From NCBI GenBank assembly GCA_023213315.1, contig JAKCPI010001600.1:62001-126000 (forward strand): 64,000 nt of DNA. Reading direction: 5' to 3'. The notes beneath the pieces are model-generated. The model was given only the letters and a program-made list of their open reading frames with translations. It did no database searches and was not told the DNA's origin. How positions within the stretch are numbered: the first letter of the stretch is position 1; the number at the start of each line of letters is the position of its first letter. Below, one piece after another: positions 13,101-21,387 of this stretch. A program made the position numbers and the translations under genes. Origin of the DNA: Euborellia annulipes. Its lineage: Eukaryota > Arthropoda > Insecta > Dermaptera > Anisolabididae.

Positions 13101-16100
13101 TCTACTTGAGCATTGATTGAAAAAATTCCATCTTTTCAAACAAGGCTCTACCTAGTTCAAATTTTATATGTTTATAGAGGATCTTTTAGGGATTACAGAA
13201 AAATTATTTTCATCCCGAAACTTCTATAACTTTTTGGGTTATTAATTCCTAAAGTTAGGATTTCTCCCATAGGAAATGTATAGAGAAATATTTATATATT
13301 AGGATAGGTGTAGGCTAGTTTCTTGGCAATGGGAAAATAACTTTTTAGAGTGTTTTCTGCGAATATTTCGAAGGTATTTAATAGTACTTCTTCAACAGAG
13401 GCAATGCCTTCGAAATATTCGGAGCTAGGCGAGAAGCCTGACGAAGGCGGAAGGCGTGGCTAATATATATATATATATATAAAGTTCTGAAAGGTTTGGG
13501 GGGTTTCCGCAACTTGGTATATGCGAGGATAAGTTTTCTCGGGTTAAGTGGCGTGGGATTTTGAGATTTATTCGACGTTACGGTTCTCCTTATGGAGCTA
13601 TTTTCAAGAGAGAAGAGTGTAGGAGGTAATGATTGAGGAGAGTCATCCACCAAACCTGACCTGGGGACAAACAAGACTGCAACCCGTAAACAACCCTCCT
13701 CCATAATTACATCCTAACTCCCTTCTCTTTTGAAAATGGCTCCAAAAGGAGAACCGAAACGTCGAGTAAATTTCAACATTCCACGCGACTTAACCCGAGA
13801 AAGCTTATCAAAAAATACGTTTCCCAAATTTTCAACATAAAATATTAATTTTTAAAAGTTAATTTTTTAATATGTCAGTGCCTTACTTTCAATGTTTTCG
13901 AGTGACTTTTAAATATTCATATTAAAGATTTAATAAATTTTAAATTTTTTAAATTAGTCGGTTTTTTTGCGCCACCCTAATATATATATGTATATATACA
14001 GGGCCGTGCCTAGGTTATTTAGCGCCCGGGGCAAGTTAGTCCTTTAGCGCCCTTTGTATATATTTTTTACATTGTCACAATAATGTTTCCCGTCCCGAAA
14101 AATGTTTTACCTTTTTACCTTTTTTTAGAGACGCTAAATTTTTTCCGCCCCCGGGACCGAAATTTTTTCCCGTTTGGCGCCCCCGGAACCAAAATTTTTT
14201 TTCCCGTCCGAAAAAATGTTTTACCTTTTTTTTAGAGACGCTAATTTTCCGCCCCCGGGACCGCCCTAGGCGGCCGCCTAGTTTGCCTAGTGGACGCGCC
14301 GCCACTGATATTAGCATTATTAGCATTCAAAGATTCATCTGCACTTGCGCCCCTTCAAAATTTGCGCCCTGGGCAAAGGCCCCGGTCGCCCCTCCCTAAG
14401 CATGGCCCTGTATGTGTTATATATATATATATATATATATATATTGATGATAGGCCCCATCTATCGAACCCTGGATTTCCGTGGCATCGGTGTATTTTCC
14501 AATCCACCAGGCTTATAAATCTTACATTTAGTTAAAGTGTTAATTCTTATTTTCTCTATTCGAGGCTTTTTGTTTATAATATCCGTTACAATATATATCT
14601 CGAAAATTTATAATAAAATATAAAATAAACTAACATATGTTAGTTATTGTTATCATAAAACTAGAGCTTTTGCAGGTTTTTGAGCCCTACATTTAAAGGA
14701 AATTTAATTTATAGTTTTCACCTAATTGTTTTAAATAAAATATTAAATTGCTGATCGTTTTGTTTTTGTTCAATTAAAATTGAGCTGACAACATGTTTTG
14801 CTTTTATTTTTTTCCTCGATCAGCATATCTTCATTTAAGTTTAATTATATAAATAAGCATATATTTAATAAATAATTTTATTTTTTAGACTCAACTTGTT
14901 TATAACGACAACAGCAAGAGTGATACCATTATAGAAGTAAATTTGAGACATCCTGGTGTTAATGATAGAAATTTTGTAAGATAATATTATTCACATGTAT
15001 GATTTATTTTAATTTTTTTCTCTAATTTAATTTCTTAATTTTTTTTAGACGCGTAATCACAATTGGGCTATTTATGTTAATCCCGTAGGCGTAGATGCCT
15101 CAGTGAAAATTTTGAATACGCGATGCGTGGCAGGTGGATATATGTGGAATCCTTATTATACTCAACTAGCTGACCCTCTTAATGTAAGTTAGCATATTTC
15201 ATTTGAGTTAGGAATAAAAGTAATTTGTACAAAAAAATTACGCTATATTAATAATATAAGCCCTAAAATAATTCAAAAAGTTTTATTTTGGTGTTGGCTG
15301 TGTCTTGTACCCAGTCGGTGGCCTTTTAAAGTGACAAGGTCTTTTGATTGACTTCAAACTATTTTTACTTTCTCTTACCTATATATGAAATATATAGAGA
15401 GAAAGTATTGTTTTTTTTTTTTTTTTACTTTGTTTCCATTAACAAACATGTTCATACATTTTCATAGTAACAATATAGGACTGGTATGGACAAACTTTTA
15501 TCCAATAAGGGCGACTTTTGCTTAAAAAATGAGGTTTTTCGAGAAAAAAATTGATTTTAGAGTTAATTAATCGGGATTTTTTTTATTTAGTCTATTAGAG
15601 TTTTTCTTTATGCACAAATTAACATCACATTTAGTCTGATCTGATTAGCCGTTCGGAATCTACAGTGGTTTAAACTTTCAAATTAGAATTTACCGCCGCG
15701 CGGTAAAATGAATAGATCATACATGCATTGTAAGACGTTATCACGTCAAAATACGCTATATTAATAATATAAGCCCTAAAATAATTAAAATATATATATT
15801 TATATATATTTTTATTAATTTAAAAATTCATCAGGCCATTAATTCTCTTCAAATAGTTTCTCGCCATAATAGAAATAAATAACTAAACGGTAAAGTTTAA
15901 AAATAAATTTATCTTCAAAATTTCTCATTTTCTCTCATGTTTTGATTTTCGAGTTGATAAGAGCAAAGGACACTCCTTATCTCTCTGACCTTTACACTAT
16001 TTATAGAATGTACACATTTGTTAAAATTGCCAAAAGCATTTCAAACTCATCAAATGGCTTTTCATTTAGGACGAGCTCTACAACGCTGAATGTGGCCCTG

Positions 16101-18656
16101 ACAATCCTTTACGGTGTTATGTAGGCGACTTGAGTGGTCGCCTGGGTACTATTGACCTGGGAGGAGATCGCCGAGTGTTTACTGATCCGAATCTCCCTTT
16201 GGGTGAGTCCCTGCATCTCGTTTTTTTTATTCTTTTATTTTTTTTTATATAATATCATTTTATAGAGAGCCATAGAAAGCTATTTTGAATTTTTAATTTG
16301 TTAAAGATATGTTACTAGTCTATATCTAGAATATAACAGTATGTTTTTTCAAAAAAAAAAAAATCGTACTTTTATATATATATAATTTAGTTGAAATTCA
16401 TTAGATTGAGCTCAATCAGTTTTAGTTCAGAACCTAAAAATTATATACTAAAATAAGTTGGCTTATATATATTTTCTTGTAAATAAAATCTAATTGTTAT
16501 TATATAAATTATTTTTTAATTATGAATAGGAAACTCACCAGGACTTGATTGATAATGAAAGAAGATTGTATTCTTCTTGAAGTCCAAATAATGAATATTT
16601 TAATATTTTTATTAAATCTATATATGTCGAGATTTTGATGGATATACACGTTTTGAGGTCCAGGGCGATCACCCAAATGATGTAGAATTACTAAAAATTA
16701 TCATGCACATTTATTGCATATGAAAAAGAAAATTTTTTCTTTTAAAATCATATAGTATAAATATACCAGTATATAGAGTCTATATACCGGTATATTAATC
16801 ATGTTTTTTTATTTTTAGAGGGAGAGATATCAGCAATGGGGCGTTCAATTGTGATTATGACTAAAGAAAGAGGTCATGAGAAATTTGCCTGTGCCAACAT
16901 TGAACCTGACAAAGATATTATTAAATATATTAATATTGAAAGGCCTCCACGATTTGTAATGTAAGTACTGATAATACTGTGTCGAGCCTAGAAATAATGG
17001 GCCTTTAAGCAAAACTTAAAACAAGTATATCTATATATCGCTTGCTGAGGATCATAGTGGTAAAAGTTCGAAATTCAACAATCGGAGAAAAGGCGTTTGA
17101 AAGTTTTATAAACAAATACATTTAAATAGCCGTGCAACTAATGAATAGGCCAGAATCAATAGCAAAGAATGGAAATAGATTTTTGCCACTCTGCCACTCA
17201 AAAGAGACGTTTTAATAACTTTTGCTTGGCTTAACTCAAAAAGTGAATTTTCGGACTTTCACCAGTATGATTCTGAGCAGGCGATATATACAGTAGGCCT
17301 ATAATAATAGATGAAAGGAGCAGGCAGCCAGGTATTCAGTCTCCTCGATTACCTGGCTGCCTGCTCCTTTGATCTATTATTATTTAAATATAACAGCTAC
17401 TTTATTTCTTCAAATATATATAGAATATTTATGAAATGTAACATAATATGTTTATTAATTTATTATTGCTTTTCTTTATATTTCAATAAATATGTTTCTT
17501 GTATATATATATTCAAAAATCAAAAAGAAATGGCCTAATTTTGCTTGTTAATAGCTGCAAACTAGATAGACATTTGTTAGAAATAGTTGATGGTTTTCAA
17601 ACAACCATCTACAGATTCATGATACGACTCCCCCTTAAGTGCAGTGACGGCGCTACGGGGGGGGGGGGGGGCAAGCCCCCCCCCGACTATGGTATCTACC
17701 TGGATCCCCCCCCCAATTTTTTTTTTGCTCTCTGTTGATATAGCCTATTTGTATATTGTTTGTCCCCCCCACTGTTGACAAATTTGCCCTACTCCTGCCC
17801 CCCCCCCTCCTCCCACTGAGAAAAAGCAGGCGCCGTCACTGCTTGAGTGCCTAGTGGGTTTCAGACTTTTTATATAATATAATATATAGTTTATTATATA
17901 TTATTTAAAAAATATTAATATATTTAATTTTTACTTTTTTTTTCTTTTAGAGCACAGTTTTTAGAAGATATTCGTGAAATAATGGGTATTCCAGAATGGA
18001 TGTTAAACATAGACACGAGAAAAACGAAAACTTTACACAATCGAGCTTGTATTCAACTTCTATTGCATTTTAAAGGTAAAGTTTTTTTTATCTATCCTTT
18101 TATTTTGATTATAAAATCATATTAATTAAAATTTTGGTGTGTGTCTTGATAAAAGTAGCTTATTCCTATTCTTTTGGGGATAAGGATTCTGTCAACCCAA
18201 TTAATAAGAAATCCCGCACTCTTTTTTTTTTTTTTCTCGGTTCATTTCTGATAGAAATTTGAGGGGTTCAGTTCCCAGCATATAACCAATTCTAGATTTT
18301 TTTGACATCTTTTTTGCAGGTCCAGTTGCAAATCAATTAGAACAAGATCTTGGTCGATTACTACTTAATGGGAAATTACACTCTCCTAGTCTTTACATTC
18401 CTGGTTATGTTCCAAGCTACAAGAGAAAGACTGAAACCTCTCACCGACCTTGTGGCTCAACAGATCCCAATGAAAAAAGTAATTGATATCATATTACAAC
18501 TTCCTTCTCACGTTTTTTTTTCCACTTTTTTTTTTAATGATAATTTTTTTTTAATCTGGTATTTCAGAGCAACGAAGGTTTAGAAATTATGCTCCAAGAC
18601 TTAAACCACTACTATTCCATACTCTTATTTATCTTCTAATATTATATTATTTTTGA
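893..18656 (+). CDS. Copper-only SOD repeat protein (CSRP), 5' end outside window; 17 exons
   Basis: Exons: 893-1106, 1433-1595, 3004-3277, 6230-6497, 7382-7623, 8488-8659, 9813-10379, 10865-11036, 11818-12089, 12628-12739, 14889-14975, 15049-15183, 16070-16202, 16819-16960, 17951-18075, 18320-18478, 18568-18656. All junctions are GT-AG and keep one frame, giving about 1107 residues. The protein is a chain of about six Cu/Zn-SOD-like repeats, each recognisable by the GDLSG(K/R)HG and GRS(I/L)V motifs followed by (R/K)xAC. This is the family plan of Cu-only SOD repeat proteins, extracellular relatives of superoxide dismutase. Repeat 5 (about residues 657-784) is best preserved: HIH (687, 689), GRSIVFH (His774), Arg781 and a Cys701/Cys784 pair. 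The bridging-His position is Trp710. The other repeats have lost most copper ligands, so activity beyond repeat 5 is unlikely. A C-terminal module (about 985-1060) precedes a hydrophobic tail. The first exon seen has an acceptor, so the signal peptide lies upstream. Confidence 0.88.
1148..1356. mobile_element. Short inverted-repeat element with G run
   Basis: Terminal repeats ATGGGCTTATCCAG (1148-1161) and CTGGATAGGCCCAT (1343-1356) bound about 209 bp inside a CSRP intron. No clean target duplication is seen. Confidence 0.55.
1433..1595 (+). CDS. CSRP exon B (repeat 1, second half)
   Basis: Acceptor at 1431-1432, donor at 1596 (gtaagt). It contains GDLGIWGKSLLFEAEDG, the degenerate form of the GDLSGKHG...GRSIVFH segment, then KACASI, the C-terminal disulfide-Cys motif. 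Confidence 0.85.
1596..3003. other. CSRP intron B-C
   Basis: AT-rich, with a degenerate repeat of ATAGTACATA units at about 2255-2330 and hammerhead-like copy 2 near its end. Nothing else recognised. Confidence 0.5.
2810..2878 (+). ncRNA. Hammerhead ribozyme-like motif, copy 2 (sense strand of a CSRP intron)
   Basis: Core CUGAGGA at 2829-2835, one extra A, helix II GGUCG/CGACC (2837-2841 with 2849-2853), GAAAC at 2854-2858 and GUC at 2859-2861. Distal helix I is AUUAUUAA (2814-2821) against UUAAUAAU (2867-2874). It sits about 125 nt before exon C of the CSRP gene, on the coding strand. Confidence 0.62.
3004..3277 (+). CDS. CSRP exon C (repeat 2, with Thr-rich loop)
   Basis: Acceptor at 3002-3003, donor at 3278. 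It encodes RFYSPIAGRIFVRW followed by a run of seven Thr and a Pro/Arg stretch. This is a low-complexity insertion within repeat 2. Confidence 0.85.
3278..6229. other. CSRP intron C-D
   Basis: About 2.95 kb. It holds a (TA)n tract near 4457-4480, a GC-richer unassigned block at about 4075-4165 and the hAT-like MITE at 5714-5978. No coding exon recognised. Confidence 0.5.
5714..5978. mobile_element. hAT-like MITE, 265 bp, with 8-bp target duplication
   Basis: Ends CAGGGCCGGA and ATCCGGCCCTG are inverted repeats; the flanks CTCGTGGA at 5706-5713 and 5979-5986 are identical. It contains two long C runs. It is the same family as 28092-28274. Confidence 0.88.
6230..6497 (+). CDS. CSRP exon D (repeat 2, second half)
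   Basis: Acceptor at 6228-6229, donor at 6498. It encodes NLVFDP and the SLYFVIFDHKH...LACAKL end of repeat 2. None of the copper His positions appears conserved. Confidence 0.88.
6498..7381. other. CSRP intron D-E
   Basis: AT-rich; a direct repeat GTTAACCAATTTAG occurs near 7207 and 7300. Nothing else recognised. Confidence 0.4.
7382..7623 (+). CDS. CSRP exon E (repeat 3, first half)
   Basis: Acceptor at 7380-7381, donor at 7624. The pattern NGIFGDVTLEQHSP...WIHWNL matches the first strands of a SOD repeat; VFNP replaces the usual HFNP. Confidence 0.88.
7624..8487. other. CSRP intron E-F
   Basis: Contains a G-run MITE fragment starting CAGAGCCGTAACCAGG near 7864, a degenerate GAACC-GAAAC box on the minus strand at about 8247-8260, and poly-T before exon F. 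Confidence 0.4.
8488..8659 (+). CDS. CSRP exon F (repeat 3, second half)
   Basis: Acceptor at 8486-8487, donor at 8660. It holds GDLSGKHN and GKFSVSHRSIVIY; the fourth copper His is Tyr here. Confidence 0.88.
8843..9450. repeat. Dispersed repeat family R1, copy 1
   Basis: Starts with a hairpin built on AATCTGGTGTGACTGG and its complement (8843-8927). It continues through conserved blocks (GTTACCATGGCAACCATT, TTTGGCCGATTTTG, CATCGAATTTTTGACATGAA) and ends with a TACTTTCTCTCT palindrome. A second copy is at 32770-33345 and another at about 57655-58275. The small open frames in it are not credible genes. Confidence 0.7.
9813..10379 (+). CDS. CSRP exon G (end of repeat 3 and all of repeat 4)
   Basis: Acceptor at 9811-9812, donor at 10380. 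At 567 nt this is the longest coding exon. It encodes WAVHHYRPG, VYNP, GDLSGRHG and GRSLVIYDD, then RLAC at the exon end. Repeat 4 has Tyr in place of both the bridging His and the last copper His. Confidence 0.9.
10865..11036 (+). CDS. CSRP exon H (start of repeat 5)
   Basis: Acceptor at 10863-10864, donor at 11037 (gtgagt). It ends in YHIHM, the intact HxH copper pair, after KIRGKLEFFQ. Confidence 0.9.
11293..11362 (-). repeat. tRNA-like core (minus copy)
   Basis: Near-identical 70-nt copy of 11537-11606 in the opposite orientation, differing in the T stem (CCCGG instead of CCAGG). Confidence 0.6.
11537..11606 (+). repeat. tRNA-like core (plus copy)
   Basis: A cloverleaf can be drawn: acceptor GTGCTGT/GCGGCAC, D-arm TCCAGTGGTAGGGCA, a 5-bp anticodon stem around loop GTACAAA (nominal anticodon ACA) and a box B-like GGTTCGACTCC. 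The T stem is imperfect, so this is a tRNA-derived repeat, not a functional tRNA. Confidence 0.6.
11818..12089 (+). CDS. CSRP exon I (core of repeat 5)
   Basis: Acceptor at 11816-11817, donor at 12090. It encodes FPCE (disulfide Cys), EWDPFN (Trp at the bridging-His position), GDLSGKHGG and IGRSIVFHK with the copper His. Confidence 0.9.
12628..12739 (+). CDS. CSRP exon J (end of repeat 5, start of repeat 6)
   Basis: Acceptor at 12626-12627, donor at 12740. It begins with RVACSSIE, the SOD Arg-Cys motif, and continues into repeat 6. Confidence 0.88.
12914..13069 (-). mobile_element. tRNA-like core flanked by about 37-bp inverted repeats
   Basis: Arms 12914-12952 and 13032-13069 are nearly perfect complements. 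Between them, the minus strand has a tRNA-like sequence with a perfect box B (GGTTCGACTCC) and GC-rich stems. Confidence 0.7.
13528..13809. repeat. Palindrome with decayed hammerhead-like motifs
   Basis: Arms of about 115 bp (13528-13643 and 13690-13809) are roughly 80-85% complementary by eye. The right arm keeps GAACCGAAACGUC (13751-13763), but the CUGANGA box reads UUGAAAA. Confidence 0.7.
13999..14410. mobile_element. hAT-like element, about 412 bp
   Basis: Ends CAGGGCCGTGCCTAGG and the complement-like CTAAGCATGGCCCTG. It is inserted in a TA tract, so a target duplication cannot be judged. Internal blocks (GAGACGCTAAATTTT, GGCGGCCGCCTAG) recur at 5845 and about 44740-44930. Confidence 0.7.
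14889..14975 (+). CDS. CSRP exon K (repeat 6)
   Basis: This 29-codon phase 0/0 exon, with acceptor at 14887-14888 and donor at 14976 (gtaaga), encodes TIIEVNLRHPG. Confidence 0.85.
15049..15183 (+). CDS. CSRP exon L (repeat 6)
   Basis: This 45-codon phase 0/0 exon encodes HNWAIYVNPVG and GGYMWNPYY. Copper-ligand positions are Tyr or Trp. Confidence 0.88.
15239..15786. repeat. 35-bp direct repeats around a 478-bp segment
   Basis: 15239-15273 and 15752-15786 are identical over 35 bp. The segment between contains a TACTTTCTCT palindrome (15368-15408). The arrangement suggests an insertion with a long duplication, or a segmental duplication. Confidence 0.7.
16070..16202 (+). CDS. CSRP exon M (repeat 6)
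   Basis: Acceptor at 16068-16069, donor at 16203 (gtgagt). It encodes AECGPDNP and YVGDLSGRLG. Confidence 0.88.
16819..16960 (+). CDS. CSRP exon N (end of repeat 6)
   Basis: Acceptor at 16817-16818, donor at 16961 (gtaagt). It encodes MGRSIVIMTKERG...KFACANIE; Met stands at the last copper His. Confidence 0.88.
17301..17384. repeat. Long perfect hairpin
   Basis: Arms of about 33 bp containing GGAGCAGGCAGCCAGGTA and its complement enclose a loop of about 15 nt. A related half-site is near 12270-12300. Confidence 0.8.
17642..17841. mobile_element. hAT-like MITE, 200 bp
   Basis: Ends CAGTGACGGCG and CGCCGTCACTG; flanks CTTAAGTG (17634-17641) and CTTGAGTG (17842-17849) match in 7 of 8. It contains a 15-G run and several C runs. 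Confidence 0.85.
17951..18075 (+). CDS. CSRP exon O (C-terminal module)
   Basis: Acceptor at 17949-17950, donor at 18076. It encodes FLEDIREIMGIPEWMLNID and CIQLLLHFKG, outside the SOD repeats; I cannot assign the fold. Confidence 0.85.
18320..18478 (+). CDS. CSRP exon P (C-terminal module)
   Basis: Acceptor at 18318-18319, donor at 18479 (gtaatt). It encodes LEQDLGRLLLNGK and SLYIPGY. If the donor is not used, the frame runs to a stop at 18484-18486, giving a protein without the hydrophobic tail. Confidence 0.85.
18568..18656 (+). CDS. CSRP last exon (hydrophobic C-terminal tail)
   Basis: Acceptor at 18566-18567, stop TGA at 18654-18656. It encodes a basic stretch followed by about 16 mostly hydrophobic residues at the very C terminus. 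This fits a GPI-attachment signal or a membrane tail. Confidence 0.7.
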
Positions 18657-18717
18657 ATTAAATATTTTTTTATTATTATTTGAAAGACATTTATAAGATC
18701 TCTTAAAACCAAAAAAT

Positions 18718-18723
18718 AATAAA
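18718..18723 (+). terminator. Polyadenylation signal of the CSRP gene
   Basis: AATAAA lies 62 nt after the stop codon. No transcript evidence is available. Confidence 0.55.
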
Positions 18724-19823
18724 GACATCTTTGTATATATTAATATTTTTCGTATCTAAATTATAAAATCAAATCAAATTACCAAATTTTCAATCGTATA
18801 ATAGAAGTCGTTTAATTATTTCACCACTTTATACATTTGTATGATTGGTGCTTGATTTGTATAATTTTGATAATTGAACCAACCCTCTTATAAACAGACA
18901 CATACTCAGAGGGACAATAGACACGTTTTTTAATATGGGACTGAATTTATCAGCAAAAAAAGATTTGGAATTACTTATTGAATCACATACAAAAACAAGA
19001 TATCACTTAGAACAATTCTAAATGAGAAAAAACAGAGAAAAGTTGAACTCCACTGTGTACAAAATTGACAGTATATCAATAATTAATATTTCACGCCTAT
19101 ATTATTACTTCACAATCAACAAAAAGGATAAAAAATTTATATATTAATAGCTATATAAATTAAATTTGATTAAAATTAAATAAGCAAAAAATTTTTTTTT
19201 AAATTGATATTCAAAGATTTAAATTTCGCGCCGTTATTAGTCAAAACAAAATCTTATGTTTTCTAAAATACTTATCTTTGATATATTAATAAAAACAATT
19301 AAAGAATATTTTTAAAAAATTAAAAATAATTTTTTAAAGTTTATATTTGATACTCGATGGCGACACATCGACATTGTCCTTGGCGTCCCCCGCGTCTGGG
19401 AGTGCATTGCACTAGGCCTGTTCTTGGTGCTTGATATCAATCTACATGTACATATTAATAAAAAACAAGACACGTTTATGTTGTTTGGCTTCATATTTAC
19501 TAACATTGTAAACACAATTGCCATTTTCATCGGATAAACCAATCAAGGTAAATATTCTCATTTTAATTTTTAAATTGGTGCTTGGAAGATTTATTTATTT
19601 TTGTGACGTCAAAAGCATCTCAGGGCAAATCGCTTCTCTTCACTTCCATTGCATGGCGAGCAATTCGATGGCTTGAGTTATCTAAAATTTATTGCTTCTC
19701 ATTAAATACATAAAAAATACATAAAAATATGCTTACGTTTAAATATAAGTTTCAAAATATTTATAACCTTACTCCCAATAACTCAAAAAATTGTATATCA
19801 CAAAAAAGCGGCATTTTTACAAT

Positions 19824-19825
<2 letters not shown>

Positions 19826-19865
<40 letters not shown>
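19826..19865. repeat. (AT)n microsatellite
   Basis: About 40 bp of pure alternating A and T. Confidence 0.95.
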
Positions 19866-19868
<3 letters not shown>

Positions 19869-20636
19869 AATAGTCACCCAAAATAATAAATCCCTTCATC
19901 TTTAAAAAAATATCCTTAAATTTAAAAATCGTCTTAAAAATTTAATATATTTCATATATTACCGTTTTATTAATTTTTTCTTTATAAATTAAAATCCTAT
20001 CACACAAAATCAACAGAAAAATTTTTAGATTTTTCCAATTTTTAATATTTTAAATAAAGAGCCTAATTCCTTTTCAACAAAAAATAAATTTTTAATTTAA
20101 GTTAATTACTTTTTCTCTTAGCTATATATTTAATATATAATATACAGAGAAAAAGTATTTCGATCATTTTTTTTAATAACTTGATGGTTAATCCAAATTA
20201 TAAATTCTTATTTCAAATAATTTATTGATTATAGATTTCTCATCCTTCTGATGACTATTAACATATTTAGATATAAAAATACAAATTTTGTACATTTATT
20301 TTGTTGATGATGTAAAAAAATTTTGTTCTAATATCTTCTTGAACGATATAGGCTCTTAATATTTCTTTTTATCTACTAAGTAAATTTTGCTATCTTATAT
20401 TGTTTAAATATGAAAAAAAAAAATATCGTATATTTTTAATTAATATTTGTTTTTTATTACAATTTTTTATACTTTATAAATTGGAATTTATATTTAAATA
20501 ATAAAATTGGCAATTTATTAGTTAGTATAAATACCATCAGAATTTGTTCGCTCATAAAATTTACAATTAAAATATTTGAGTGTGAACCAAAATCCGTTAG
20601 TATTTATTCTCCAAAGCTCTTCTACGGGGATCTTGT

Positions 20637-20871
20637 CAGTAACGTCATTTCAGTTTTTGCTTGGTGAGGGGGAGGACAAAAATTTTTTTTACTTCCTGTG
20701 ATACTTAATTTATATACATATAACCATATATATACCTCTATATATTTATCTATATCATCTTCTATTCCTATTTTTGTTCATATTTAGGAGCTGAGCTTAG
20801 AATTTACTATTTTTTTAAGCCTTGGGGGGGGGGGGGGCAGACGGGACATTTGCCCCAAAATGACGTCCCTG
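20637..20871. mobile_element. hAT-like MITE, 235 bp
   Basis: Ends CAGTAACGTCATTT and AAATGACGTCCCTG; flanks GATCTTGT (20629-20636) and GATCTTCT (20872-20879) match in 7 of 8. Contains a 14-G run. Confidence 0.82.
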
Positions 20872-21268
20872 GATCTTCTACTTCCCACCTATCATAAATA
20901 TTTAATCTTTTATTTTCTTTGAAAAATGTACTTAACTACATATATATTCTAAGATACTATCCTCTCACTTTTATCACCGTTGATTTATGTGTATAAAATA
21001 CAATTTTTTCGGGCTTTTTTCAAGAAAAAATTTGGACAAAATTAATTCTATGTTATGCATGAAACATTCATTTGCTTTTCTCATTCAAATCGTAATGTTT
21101 TTTTCGAAAGAAAAACCCCCAATCATGATCTTATTATTTTTTTTTAATCTAGAATAACATAGAAATGTTTAAAAATTTTGTTTAGTCCTTAATACTCTAA
21201 CATTAATTAGTCAAGTTTCTATCATGTAAAATTAAAATTTTTTTTGTTAATTTACAGTACAATCTCAA

Positions 21269-21387
21269 ATGGGAAAACTCTCAAAAAAGAAAGAGGCTCT
21301 AGAGAGAAACAGGCCTTATAACTTTGGAAGGACTTCAAAAGTATCATCTAAGTCCCATTTAGAAAACAAGTCAGATAATATTAAAAG
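21269..21387 (+). CDS. CaaX protein exon 1
   Basis: Starts at ATG 21269; donor GT at 21388. It encodes 39 codons of a strongly basic N terminus plus two bases. Confidence 0.7.

Larger units (their letters stand above)
12740..14888. other. CSRP intron J-K
   Basis: Contains the tRNA-cored hairpin 12914-13069, the palindrome 13528-13809, the hAT-like element 13999-14410 and TA tracts. No coding exon seen. Confidence 0.6.
16203..17950. other. CSRP introns M-N and N-O (around exon N)
   Basis: Outside exon N (16819-16960) this stretch holds an AT-rich intron, the hairpin 17301-17384 and the MITE 17642-17841. Confidence 0.5.
18724..21257. other. Intergenic region between the CSRP and CaaX genes
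   Basis: AT-rich. Holds an (AT)n tract at 19826-19865, a TACTTTTTCTCT palindrome near 20110-20157 and the MITE at 20637-20871. No promoter motif can be singled out. Confidence 0.5.
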
